From contig JAHREC010000018.1 in the NCBI GenBank assembly GCA_020081605.1, forward strand, positions 4,030,001-4,094,000: 64,000 bases of DNA. The letters run 5' to 3'. The notes beneath the pieces are model-generated. The model was not told the DNA's origin, searched no databases, and worked only from the letters and a program-made list of their open reading frames with translations. Within the stretch, counting starts at the first letter, position 1. Every line of letters begins with the position of its first letter. Both the position numbers and the translations under genes were made by a program. The stretch comes from Albifimbria verrucaria. Lineage: Eukaryota; Ascomycota; Sordariomycetes; Hypocreales; Stachybotryaceae. This document shows, in pieces, positions 47,205-57,397 of this stretch.

Positions 47205-47461
47205 CACCGACCACCTGGTCCTTCTGTTGTGGAGGCGGGCCTGCTACTATCGGAGAGCATCCAAACAAACACGGCGCTTCTACGTTTCGCCTTCCACGGC
47301 TATCGGCTTTGTCCGATCATGATCTCCTCGACCTACTGAGCGTTGTATCCTTTTTAGGGGCTTGTGTCGTCAACACCAAGCCTTTCCCACCCCTCTCTCC
47401 GTCATCCTTCATGGCTGGTACACGACCGTTACTGCTGTGAGCTGCTGTCCAAAGGACGAAC
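47205..47461. promoter_or_regulatory. Divergent promoter between the helical protein and the Vezatin-domain gene
   Basis: About 257 bases separate the two putative start codons on opposite strands, so they probably share a bidirectional promoter. No specific binding site was recognised, and the left edge is uncertain because the start of the minus-strand gene is uncertain. Confidence 0.45.
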
Positions 47462-49564
47462 ATGGAACCCGTCGTGTATGACGAGACGCCTTTGGCTACG
47501 TATCTCAAAGGTATGTTTGCTACGCCATTGCTTTCTCATAGTCGCCGCCCTTGCTGACGGTCTACAGATGAAGGGGACGGATCGGAAACCGACTGGGCAC
47601 ATCTGGTGCAGACGCCTTCGCGCAGGTCTTCGTCACCCTCGGATTCTTCACCCCAATTGAGCCCAGTAACTGCCTTCGCCCCTACCGGTCGCCCGCATGT
47701 CAAATCACGACTCCGATCTCATATACCAACTGCCTTGCGGATTGACGTCCCACGTGCATCATCTCTACAATCAATGCGTAGGCATTGCTCGGTGCGTCAC
47801 CCTTGGGATACACCCATCCGCCAGGCCCTCTCTATTCTTTTGGCTAATCTTATGGCTAGGCCGCAGTGACTGCAAGCATCGATCGCGCCGACAATGCCAG
47901 GTTCCTCGAGCAGTTTCGATACACAATTGTCGCTTCTCAACTTCTCAGCGCATGGGCGGTCCCTGGCCAGCACCAGCCGACCGCTGGCAACCTCAGTGCA
48001 CCCGAAGTGAGCCAGCCTACTACCCAAATATCTACCGAGGGCGTGACCTTCTCCGTACTCGGTGCCCTTGTTGTCGCCGTCATCTCAAGCTCGATGTGGC
48101 ATGCCTCGCCAAACTATATTACGTGGAAGAATGTCAGTTTTCTCGTTGCCTTGATAGCTGCAGGACTCGGCATAGGGCGTGTTCATATGAGACGACAATG
48201 GCTACGCTATCAAAGGGATCAGTCCTTGTCCGAACTGAAATCATTCATATCACAATCACACGACTACGACCGCGTGACTGGGTCAGCTTTGTCCCTAGTC
48301 CAAGAGGTTGAGCTCGTGTCGCGTGGGTACCGGATGTAAGTTGAAATTGGGAGAATAGACTCCGTTAGGTATGCTAACTTAGATTAGAAGCGCGCCATTA
48401 CCTCCTATCAGTCGCATCGAAGATCGATCCCAGCACCGCAGATGCGTTCGCTTGCGCAAAGCATTGAAGGCCTCCTTCACAGATGTTTTAAAAACTTACG
48501 GCCAAGTCTCCAATGTGGTCAAGGCCTTCTCCGAGCAAACGGACTTGGAGAAATACTACGACATTTATGATATCTCGGACTTTGACATCTCAGATGCTCT
48601 CCAAGGCGCCGATGGGATCCAGCTTGAAGAAGCCGAGTTGTTGAGGTCACTCAAGATTCTAGCAGCACGCTTTCATACCACACGCAAGATGTTCCTCTGC
48701 GCGCTCCTCGCACTTGACGCGTCGGAGGACAATTCTGATTTGTTACGATGGACAGCCGTGGCGGAGGCTCTGCGTAATTTGAGAACTTCCACGGAATCCG
48801 CGTATGTGGGTGTTCAAACAGTTCTAGAGGAAGAAGAATGTAAGAGACCCACCTGACGTGGCTGTCGTATACTTCCATGTGAGTACTGACGATGTCATAG
48901 CATTCCCGACACCTCCCACCCCCAAAGTTATCTCCACGCCCGGGAAAGAGCGTTGGCGTGCTCAGCTCCGGAAAATTAACTCATTATCCACTGGTATACG
49001 TGGATTGCAAGCCAAACTACAGCTATTAAGAGAAGAGTCAGGCATGGCACTGAACGATTCCAGCGACATTTCCGAGCTGGGCCCGGATCTGATGGTACAG
49101 TATGAATCTATCGGTGCCGATCTCAAGGAGCTTATGTCGGCGTGGGAAGAGGGCAAGGCGGCGCTTGCTCTTGGCATTGATAGGAACGAGAAGAGGTTAT
49201 CGTCGATGAGCACCTTGTTTTCCCCACAAGCTCCATGAGCGGCCTCACAACTGTGGACGAGGGTGGCGCAGACGAGGCTCTAAAGGCACTGACGGGTGAG
49301 ATACCACGTGCTTCCGATCTCAACGACCAGAGCGACCCGGAGACACTCGAGGTGTTCGAAGCCATCGCTCTACCAAGGCCCCGAAGTACACTGACTCAGG
49401 AAGAGCGCATCGTGAAGATGCGGGAGGAGCGAGAACAGAAGGCACAGGCGCGACAGCAGATGGACGCGACCAGGGGCATGCTACGGGAACTCGAGACGGT
49501 CATCAATCTTCGCCCGAGAAATCGCACCAGCCTACCACTGGGTGGACGCATTGTGTCGATGTGA
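47462..49564 (+). CDS. Vezatin / myosin-binding domain protein (Inp2-like peroxisome inheritance factor)
   Basis: Five exons (47462-47510, 47568-47777, 47867-48335, 48388-48839 and 48901-49564), all with GT-AG introns and matching phases, plus one restored C near 49228, encode about 614 residues. The first exon has only 49 bases (MEPVVYDETPLATYLK). Two hydrophobic segments at about residues 147-190 (FSVLGALVVAVISSSMW, VSFLVALIAAGLGIG) form a membrane hairpin. After it come a conserved block (ELVSRGYRISAPLPPISRIE, VRLRKALKASF) and a mostly helical cytosolic part. This is the layout of the fungal Vezatin/'myosin-binding motif of peroxisomes' family. In yeast, Inp2 on the peroxisome recruits the class V myosin Myo2 for transport to the bud. 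A peroxisomal membrane myosin receptor is therefore likely. The C-terminus carries a charged coiled stretch (LTQEERIVKMREEREQKAQA). Confidence 0.85.
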
Positions 49565-50353
49565 ATTGGGAGTCAAGCGTCAATATTTTTTTATCTGATA
49601 TTTTCAAGCATCTATACTACGGAGTAGTTGGGCTTACGACAGCACTGAACGATTTCTTTGGGTAAACTAGCATTGGGGAACAGCTTTTAGATTCTAATGA
49701 TATTAATTACTTAGACCCTTACTGTACATGTACAACCTAGGAGTGTAAGATGATATGTGGACCGATACATGCTTCCCTGGCTTCCGATGGGTGATTTATC
49801 GATTCAGATCCATGCGGTGGATACAACAAGGTGAAGTAAGCCACCGTGATAATTGTCCATTTATACCTACCCAATTCGATTAGAGTAGGCAAGGGAAGAA
49901 CGAGGTGGGCCACAACCGCATTGGGTAATACCATGTAGTGGTGATGGAATTTGGGTACCCTGTAGTAGCTATAGGTTAAGTGATTACCTATGACACGAAC
50001 ACGACAATTAAGGTCTTTCGGTGCCCCGCGTTCGGTTGGCGTCACAATTTCACCAGAAAGACGCGTCTTAATCCACCGGCAGGTAGCTCGCGTGTTAAGT
50101 GGCCCCTCTGAGCAACCCTCACCTGGCAACCATTTTGTCAACTCTGCTAGTCCCATATCATCACCAGCTTCCACAAACATCACTGCCTCCGAACCCCTCT
50201 ACTCTTTGCCCACCTGCTCCAGCTTGTTGAGCTCTTGTATATTCCCTCCTCACGCCCCAATCACCATCTTCAATTCACATCCACAAGTTAGTACCATTCA
50301 CACCCAACTCTCCTCAAAGCAATAGACGAGCAGGATTCTAACGCAGACCAGAC
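49565..50353. other. Intergenic: PCNA promoter
   Basis: About 790 bases without a supported gene. The left half is A/T-rich (3' flank of the Vezatin gene) and the right half is pyrimidine-rich leader. It contains one perfect MluI cell-cycle box (see 50061-50066). Confidence 0.6.
50061..50066. promoter_or_regulatory. MluI cell-cycle box (ACGCGT) upstream of PCNA
   Basis: Perfect palindromic ACGCGT inside AAGACGCGTCTT, itself a 12-base inverted repeat, 288 bases before the PCNA start codon. In yeasts such MCB sites bind MBF and drive G1/S transcription of replication genes including PCNA. The site is seen; the function here is inferred. Confidence 0.5.
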
Positions 50354-51360
50354 ATGTTGGAGGCACGACTCGGACAGGCCAGCATCCTGAAAAAGGTACG
50401 CAGACCCCTTGACTGGTAGTCATATCTCATCTGTATTCCAAAGTTGCTAATATGTCGGTGAACGTATAGGTTGTCGACGCGATCAAGGATCTGGTTGTGG
50501 AGTGCAACTTCGACTGCAATGACTCTGGTATTGCTCTGCAGGCCATGGACGCCTCGCACGTGGCCCTCGTCTCCATGATGCTCAAGGCCGAGTCCTTCTC
50601 GCCTTACCGATGCGACCGCAACATCCCACTCGGCATCAACCTCACCTCCCTGACCAAGGTGCTGCGTGCCGCTCAGAACGATGACATTCTTACCCTCAAG
50701 GCCGAGGATGCTCCCGATGCCCTGAACCTGGTCTTTGAGACGGGCGAGAACGACCGCATCAGCGAGTACGACCTGAAGCTTATGGACATTGACCAAGACA
50801 CAATGGCCATTCCAGAGACCGAGTATGCTGCTACGATCGCGATGCCTGCTGCCGAGTTCCGCCGCATCTGCGTCGATCTTGCAGCCATGTCAGAAGCAGG
50901 TACGTACCCGGAGGCCGTTGTTGATAGCCGTTCACAAAACCTAGTCTCTTGATATTTTCTGTATGCTAACAAATTTTTCTTCTTCTCAGTCACAATTGAG
51001 GCGACCAAGGACGGCATCAAGTTCTCGGCAAACGGTGATATTGGTAACGGTGCTGTGACGTTGCGAAGCTTCACCAACGTCGAGAAGCCCGAGCTTAACG
51101 TGGACATCGAGCTCACGGAGCCCGTATCTCTGACCTTTGCGCTGAAGTACCTGGTCAACTTCTGCAAGGCTTCCGCTCTGTCAAACCAGGTCAAGATTTG
51201 CTTGGCTCAGGAGGTGCCGCTCCTCGTCGAGTACCCTCTCTCCGGAAACAGTTACCTGCGCTTCTACCTGGCGCCCAAGGTAAGACCTTTGTCTTTGGTG
51301 ATGGACCCTCGCTCGGACAGCCATTGCTGACATCAGGCACAGATCAGCGACGACGAGTAA
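50354..51360 (+). CDS. POL30: Proliferating cell nuclear antigen (PCNA, DNA sliding clamp)
   Basis: Homotrimeric ring that encircles DNA and tethers polymerase delta, ligase, FEN1 and repair factors. Four exons (50354-50395, 50470-50899, 50990-51279 and 51343-51360) join in phase to 259 residues, the usual fungal length. It is one of the few genes here with no lost base. Seen: [14 protein letters not shown] start, [21 protein letters not shown] and [15 protein letters not shown] in the first domain, the interdomain connector [13 protein letters not shown] that binds PIP-box partners, the second-domain [12 protein letters not shown], and the C-terminal LAPKISDDE, whose acidic tail is split off on an 18-base last exon. 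The lysine equivalent to yeast K164 lies in the conserved DGIKFS region. Regulation is probably G1/S, given the MluI box upstream. Confidence 0.97.
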
Positions 51361-52096
51361 ACATAATATCAAGACATAATCCCGAACTTTGTATGGTTGG
51401 CGTTGATGTAGAGCGATGTGGACATAGTCACACCTATGGGAGGACCCCGAGAGACGGTGAGGTAAAAATGGATACCAGACACTGTTGGCATTTTACATGT
51501 AGCTACCTTAGCCGACGATGGCCGCACCGCAAGTGGCTGTCGTTGGCTATCACGATAATGACTCAAGACACGTTCAGTCAATTCGCCCGTGCGCCGCCCG
51601 CCATGACATGGTCTGCCTTGAACGCCTGACCCGAGCCTTGCATGCAATTGAACTGAGAGAAAGGAAACATTTCCCACGGTGGGGTAGGTTCTGGCCAGGC
51701 AGCGGGGCAAAAGCCTTTCTCGTAACGGCCATCCAGGCCAGGGCCTAAATCGGAGAAGGAATGACTACTGTACGCCTTGCCATACCTTGTTAGTACAGAA
51801 AATTGGACGCTTATTGTCGCTATGCGGCGATTTCACACCAGGTAATCCGTAGTAATAGCACAGTTGCTTGGGACTTGGCCCAGGTAGTGGAGCGTCCTCT
51901 GTCGTCACAAGGCCTTGGGTTTGGTTTTTGCTGCCACACTCCCCTGTCCAACTCGGGCCTGTATCATCGTCAGTCATCCTGTCATGGTCAGTCACAATCG
52001 TCTGACGAGATAAATATTGCCGCGCTCCCCAGAAGCCCCACACACTTCAGCGCAACGAGTACTCAAAACTTTTCTCGTGTTGCCCGTATATCCGCA
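51361..52096. other. Intergenic: PCNA 3' flank and pyridoxal kinase promoter
   Basis: About 740 bases. No coding region, RNA gene or notable repeat is recognised. Confidence 0.6.
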
Positions 52097-53395
52097 ATGA
52101 CGGCCACAGATGTCCAAGTGCCTGTCACGCGGGTCCTAGCCGTGGCGAGCCATGTAAGTCCTGCCTGGTCCGAGCGATCCAGGATGATGCTAATCTTTCT
52201 CGCGCCTCACCAGGTTGTGTCTGGGTTGGTTCACCACCGGAGGGACGGGAATTCATGGAACGACTGCTTATGATGTCTCAGCTACGTAGGGAACAAGATT
52301 GCCGTGTTTGTCCTTCAGTCCCTGGGCTGCGATGTTGCTGCTTTGAATACGGTTCAGTTCAGTATAACACCCTCTCAGTCTCACATGTTCTAGAGTGTCG
52401 TGATAAGCTAACAGAGGGTGTCCTTGGACAGGCAACCACACCGGCTACAGGCAATGGAAAGGCACGAGGGTATCTGCGCAGGAGATTTCAGATCTCTACG
52501 AGGGGTTAAAGCAGTCCTATCTGGATGACTTTGATATGATGCTCTCTGGCTACATACCCGGTGCGGAGGCCGTCGCTGCCGTGGGCACTATTGCGCGAGA
52601 GCTCAAAGAGAAGACGACGACGAGACCCGGTAAGTTCTTCTGGGTGCTAGATCCAGTCATGGGCGACAACGGCAAGATATATGTTGCAGAAGAGGTTGTC
52701 CCCGCCTACAAGGCTCTCATCCCTTACGCCGATCTCATACTACCAAACCAATTCGAGGCCGAGTAACTCTTCCCTTCCACCCATTCATACCCTCCAATGC
52801 TAAGAAACATGCACAGGCTTCTCTCCGGGGTCAAGATTGTCGATATGGACAGCCTTGCGCAAGCCATCCAGGCTTTGCACAACCAATATCGCATCCCCAC
52901 GTTGTCATCACCTCGGTCAATCTATCCGCGCCTGATCATCCGCCCTCCCATCTTTCCGTCGTTGGTTCTAGCATGACATCGGATGGCAAAGCCCGGTTAT
53001 TCAAGATCGTTTTCCCTTCCATCGACTGCTACTTCAGCGGTACGGGCGACATGTTCGCCGCCCTGATGGTTGTGCGCATGCGCGAAGCTGTTTCCAACGT
53101 GCCCGGTCTCGGCGACCGAGCCAGCTGGTTGAGCGATGATGCCACGCCAACTCTGGAGCTGCCGCTCGTCAAGGCTGCCGAGAAGGTCCTCGCCAGCATG
53201 CATGAGGTGCTGTCCCGGACAAGCGAGGGTATGAAGAGGGTAGTGGAGCGGACAGTTGCCGAGATGACCGAAGAAGAGAAAGCGGATCAGAAGAAGGGCC
53301 ACCTTGTCCAGACCAAGGCGGCAGAGCTACAGCTCGTGAGGCATCCTGAATGCATCCGGTCCCCGACCATCGAATTCAAGGCAAAGGTCTTGTGA
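52097..53395 (+). CDS. BUD16: Pyridoxal kinase (PdxK/Bud16 type) with an 11-nt microexon
   Basis: Phosphorylates pyridoxal, pyridoxine and pyridoxamine in the cytosolic vitamin B6 salvage pathway to make pyridoxal phosphate. Five exons: 52097-52153, 52214-52224 (only 11 nt), 52282-52361, 52432-52762 and 52817-53395, all GT-AG. One restored C near 52898 (ATCCCCACG) completes about 352 residues. Seen in order: RVLAVASHVVSGYVGNKIAV at the N-terminus (substrate loop), LGCDVAALNTVQFSNHTGY, the LSGYIPG motif, LDPVMGDNGKIYV, LILPNQFEAELL, and the ribokinase-type anion-hole/catalytic motif FSGTGDMFAAL with its Asp. Length and active site are complete. The microexon is forced by the conserved HVVSGYVGNK sequence, which spans two introns. 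The gene is convergent with dUTPase, with stops about 246 bases apart. Confidence 0.93.
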
Positions 53396-53641
53396 GTGTT
53401 TTGGGAAACATCCTAGAGCCACAAAAACTACGAGGAAATCCGAGTTTCTTGCTACACGGGACGAAGACGAAATGCCCACATAGAAAACTAAACCTCTTAG
53501 ACTGGTCGCCATCACATCGACCTTGACTGTTTCATTTGTGTACGCAGTTCTACGCATCCCATCTTGGGCTATTCTAGAATTCAATCATAATCTTTGTTCG
53601 TCAATGTCGTTCTTCGCGTCCATGTTTAATCCATCATGCCC

Positions 53642-54240
53642 TTAACCAGTGCTTCCGAAACCACCAGCTCCCTCACGCTCTCTGCCAGCTCCTGCACCTC
53701 GACAACCTCGGGGGTGTAGATACGCTCAAGGACCAGCTGGGCGATGCGGTCGCCCTCCTTGATCTCGTAGTCGGTCTCGGCGTGGTTGAACAGAAGTACC
53801 TTGACCTGGCCACGGTAATCGGCGTCAATCACACCAGCGCCAGTGTCGATGAAGTGCTTCGAGGCAAGGCCGGATCGAGGTGCGATGCGACCGTCTGAAT
53901 TCGTGAGGTTAGCAAAGGCTAGATACTACCCGTACTGGCGTGTTTCAGCACGTGGCCATGTGACTTACAGGTTCCCTCAGGCACGGCGATAGCAATGTCG
54001 GTATCGACAAGCACCTTGCCACGGGCAGGCACGGTGGTATCCCGCGCAGCGTAAATGTCGTAGCCAGCGGCAAAGGCGCTGCCCGGGTGGGAACACGGCC
54101 CTTGTCCGACAGCTTCTTGACCTGCAGTGGCGGAGGGGTCGTCATCGTGCTTCCGTTCTGGTCGTTTGTGGTCTTGACACGCTTAGCGGGAGGGAGGTGG
54201 TGATGTTGTTGGGTTCGACGGCGTCAGGAGCGCTGGACAT
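53642..54240 (-). CDS. DUT1: dUTP diphosphatase (dUTPase), frame-broken
   Basis: Hydrolyses dUTP to dUMP, keeping uracil out of DNA and supplying dTMP synthesis. Two exons (54240-53969 and 53894-53642; 74-nt intron with a GTAAGT donor) and three restored bases (near 54190, 54090 and 53670) give about 175 residues, normal for a eukaryotic trimeric dUTPase. The five family motifs are recognisable: AAGYDIYAA (I), [12 protein letters not shown] (II), [19 protein letters not shown] (III, with the catalytic Asp and the uracil-site Tyr), [12 protein letters not shown] (IV) and, after restoring a G in AGGGAGC, the Gly-rich C-terminal [10 protein letters not shown] (V) that closes over the triphosphate. 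As printed, the sequence loses motif V and runs on to an aberrant tail, so a naive translation would look inactive. The N-terminus is a short Pro/Thr-rich extension with a basic AKRVK, possibly a nuclear signal. MluI-box-like sites lie upstream. Confidence 0.93.
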
Positions 54241-54757
54241 GTTCCCTTCTCTTGAAACGGCAGATTGGGAATAATTACAGTTCGAGGCCAGATGGAGCTG
54301 AACGAGGGGTCAATTCTAGTCAATGTGGTGGAAGCTGGTGGGGAGGTGGAAAGGCGGTGACGCGACGCGACGAGCTTCGAGGGACGCGAAATGGTCGAAT
54401 TGGCCAATGAAAGCTCCGCACGTTAAGGGCTTGCATTACGACGACCTTAGTGTGAGGTGAGGTTATGCGCTGGCGATGGGCTTGGTGACTAAGGTGCGTG
54501 CTGGATAGCACCATCGGCTTGGTGACCGACCTTATGGGCCAGCGGTTTCGAGATGGGCACGGGAAGAGACTCCTTGTTTCGAGATAGGCGAATCCGTAGA
54601 TCCGCGTTGCATGATCCAAAACAAGCTTCATCTGAGGTGAAAGGTTTCAGCCAACAAAGTCGGCTTGAAACAGATTTATGCTCTACTTCCGGTAGTTGAT
54701 TCTTCTAGCAAATCCAAGAATTATACCTCGATGTTATACAGTACGCGTTAATCTCCC
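54241..54757. other. Intergenic: dUTPase promoter, downstream of the CENP-K-like gene
   Basis: About 520 bases between two minus-strand genes. It holds the MluI-box-like cluster at 54360-54391. No coding sequence is supported. Confidence 0.6.
54360..54391 (-). promoter_or_regulatory. Cluster of MCB/E2F-like sites upstream of dUTPase
   Basis: Two overlapping ACGCGA copies (54360-54370) and one ACGCGAAA (54384-54391; TTTCGCGT on the coding strand), about 120-150 bases before the dUTPase start. ACGCGAAA is a hybrid of the MCB and SCB/E2F consensus that binds MBF/SBF in yeasts. G1/S control of dUTPase is inferred. Confidence 0.5.
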
Positions 54758-55729
54758 CTACGATTCGAGCTCCCTGCCAAAATCTATCAACTTGAGCTTC
54801 GTTGCGTCTTTTGGGTGAAATTGCGCAACCTTGGATCGGACCAGAAACCTGGCCGCTGCCGACTCGCGTGGAAGCTCAACATACGAGGCCGAGCTGTCTC
54901 CTCCAGCTTCGATGAGCCTGTTCAGTAGTTCCTCAGTCAGCTGCCTCATTTCTGTAGCAGCAGCTGCAACCTCGTCGGCGTCTTGTCTCTCTTGCTCGTT
55001 GGCTGTGCCCCAAATTTCATCGATGCGTCTCTGCCTTTTGTCCTCGTCCAACCCTCTTTTAGCCTTCTGGGTTTTGCCCTGGGAGTTGAAACCCGCGGCC
55101 AATGTATCCGAGTCGATTTCCATAATGTCTCCACGACGGGGCCACCTAGCTCTTCTGCAGCGAGCATCGCTGCCAGATGGTCATTGATGAAGTTGTTTAG
55201 GGCCTTCATCAACTTGGAGGTTTCCTTATTGTAGGTCTTTCGCCGTGCTTTCAGTTCCGCTAGACGCTTAAGCGCGCCATCCTCTGGTCGGATATCAGCA
55301 GCGTCGTCCAAGTCTTCCTTCAATCTCTGGGTTCGCGCTTCCAGCGCGTCAGCAAGCAGTTTCTGATCTCTCAAATTGGCCTGGTCAGCCTCAAGCTGGC
55401 GTTCGGCCTGCTCAAGCTCAGGATTGTGAGATGCTAAGAATACTTTGGTCTCTTCTACGGTCTGGTGAGTTTTGCGCAAGGCTAGCAACGCAGGGAGGAT
55501 AGAGCCAGGGAATGGTAAGAACGGCTCAGAATTGGTGACATTTTCCAAAGCCACCTTGATCAACTCTGCTTGAGCCGCTGATGAAGAGGGTATTTCTGGT
55601 GCATCTGATCGGAGCTTGACGTAATTTAGCCAAGGTTCAAGAGGATAGATCCAAATAGGTGCTCACCTTTTCGAGTTCTGTCTCGTGCTCGCGAAGCTTG
55701 CGTTGAAGCTCCTTCAGGGTGTAGTCCAT
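54758..55729 (-). CDS. CENP-K-like inner kinetochore protein
   Basis: Two exons (55729-55667 and 55614-54758; 52-nt intron) and one restored G near 55127 give about 306 residues. The start (MDYTLKELQRKLREHETELE) and the central region (EQAERQLEADQANLRDQKLL, then ALEARTQRLKEDLDD) are coiled coil. They are followed by KALNNFINDHLAAMLAAEEL and an acidic linker, and the protein ends in a conserved block, SYVELPRESAAARFLV...AQFHPKDATKL, then LIDFGREL. The pattern fits the fungal Cenp-K family (Sim4 in fission yeast), part of the constitutive centromere network that links CENP-A chromatin to outer kinetochore proteins. I recognise the C-terminal block from that family, but not with certainty. It could be another coiled-coil kinetochore or septum protein. 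Neighbouring PCNA and dUTPase make an S-phase/mitotic context, though fungal gene order is weak evidence. Confidence 0.72.
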
Positions 55730-57397
55730 ACTGGCAGCATGAGCCTGCGATTCACGATCACGATCCATCCTAGCAGAACAGGAGGGATAGGCTGAGAAGG
55801 GTATGGTGCGGCGGTCGTGCTGTATTGAAAGGCGTGTTGCATATGCAAGGGTCTGACTGAGCCTCGTAGAAGTGCATCAGTAGTCGGGTCGTGTTGGAGC
55901 AATTTCACAATGAAAATAGCAGCGCGACGCGGTCACAGCAGTCGTATTGCCGAGCCAAGTCGGCACGATAACAGGATCTAAATACGGCAAATTATCCTGA
56001 TTTCGGTGAGATGCAAGAGAGATTCCTGATTTTCTATGAGGATCTTCTACTTTTGCTTTTTTGTGCAATATTTTCTTTTGGTTGCTTTCAGCTCGAGGAA
56101 ACATACATATGCCAGGGAGGGAGATGGGGCCCAGCATGAGGTTTTAGTCCAAAAGCCAAGAAAGAAAGCCCTGCGGTACTGTACAGAGTCTTATGCTGTT
56201 TGCTTCCTACCTATGCAGAGCTCCCCAGGCAAGGTACAGTACCTTAGATGCCTGGAAAGGGAGCTGGCCTCAGCTGCCCACAAGCTACACAGTGCTTGTG
56301 CTAGGCCTTGCCCATGCCCCTGTCCCACGGATCGCCCATGCACTGTCTGAGCTAGCACTGTAAGCTTGTTTTTAATGCACTGTACAGCCTTCCAACCGCG
56401 CTCCCGGGACGTCGACAAAAACCTCACCCGCACCGTCTTCACGTGACTTTCCAGCACTGTGAATATGGGGCTAGGAGATCTGGTTTCATCAAAGCTCTTC
56501 CTGGTCCTCATCCCAAACCACATCCGCGACGCGATCTCTCCTGACAGCGTCAACCTTCTTCCAAGACCCTTCCCCATCCCTTCTCTCGGAAAGGAGTTAC
56601 GGCAACCTGTCGCGAGTCACGTCTCGACTAACCACCTAGTCTCGCGGGACCTTTTCTGTCTCCCTTTTCTCGCACTCTCAAACCCACGGCGGTGCGACCC
56701 GTTCTGCGACACTCATAACCTTACCTCACCTACCCAGCTCTGAGTAATCCGAAAGGTACTGTAATTCACGAGCGCTTTCGACTCAACGCTTCCTTCCCAT
56801 CGATTCCTCCCTGCTCTTCACCGTTCCGAAGCGCAGGACCCTGTCTGCTGGTTGAGGCGACCACGACGTTTGCGATAGCTTGACTTGCGAGGACTAAACC
56901 ATCTGCCAAAAGGTTTGAGCTGTGCGCTTGCCCTCTTCCTTTCCTGCTCTCGATACTTCTGTCCTACCTCATACCGATCGCTTCACCTCCTCCACTCCAA
57001 CACAGCTGTACAACCTCACCATCGTCCTCTCTCTCTCTCTTCTCTCCATCTACAAACCGTCCGCCCACGCACTTGGACGGCCCCATTTCACGAATCCCCG
57101 GAGCACCTTGCGCAGAAGGAAAAAGGATACCCTTTCGTCAAGTTTCTCTTCACCTACCTCAACCCGTCACTATCTGGGCAGCGCCCTTACCTACCGAGAC
57201 ACACTCACATCACGATCTACATCACCCGAAGCTCGATTTCTCCGGCCCAAGTCACTACACCAGCACGTTTTCCTTGGGAAATCCCTGAGTGTAGAATAAG
57301 ACGAGAAAAATATACAAGATCCAATTTTCAAATATACGGCCTGCAAAACGCCTAGATAACCACTCTGTGTGACCAGAGTACTAAAAAGCTGAACAAA
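55730..57397. other. Divergent intergenic region and long leader of the KH-domain gene
   Basis: About 1.67 kb between divergent genes. The right half (56390-57390) is strongly pyrimidine-rich on the plus strand, typical of a long 5' leader. Two open frames there (for example 56885-57355) have no domain and Ser/Pro/His-biased composition, so they are not called. CG-rich core repeats (GCGACGCG type) occur near 55922-55932 and 56524-56533. Confidence 0.55.

Noticed and set aside
49737..50183. 148-codon minus-strand frame in the PCNA promoter
   Set aside because: No recognisable domain, A/T-rich intergenic context, and it contains the MluI box region. Nothing supports coding.
56885..57355. 156-codon frame upstream of the KH-domain gene
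   Set aside because: Lies in a CT-rich leader, two frames are open at once with Ser/Pro/His bias, and there are no motifs.
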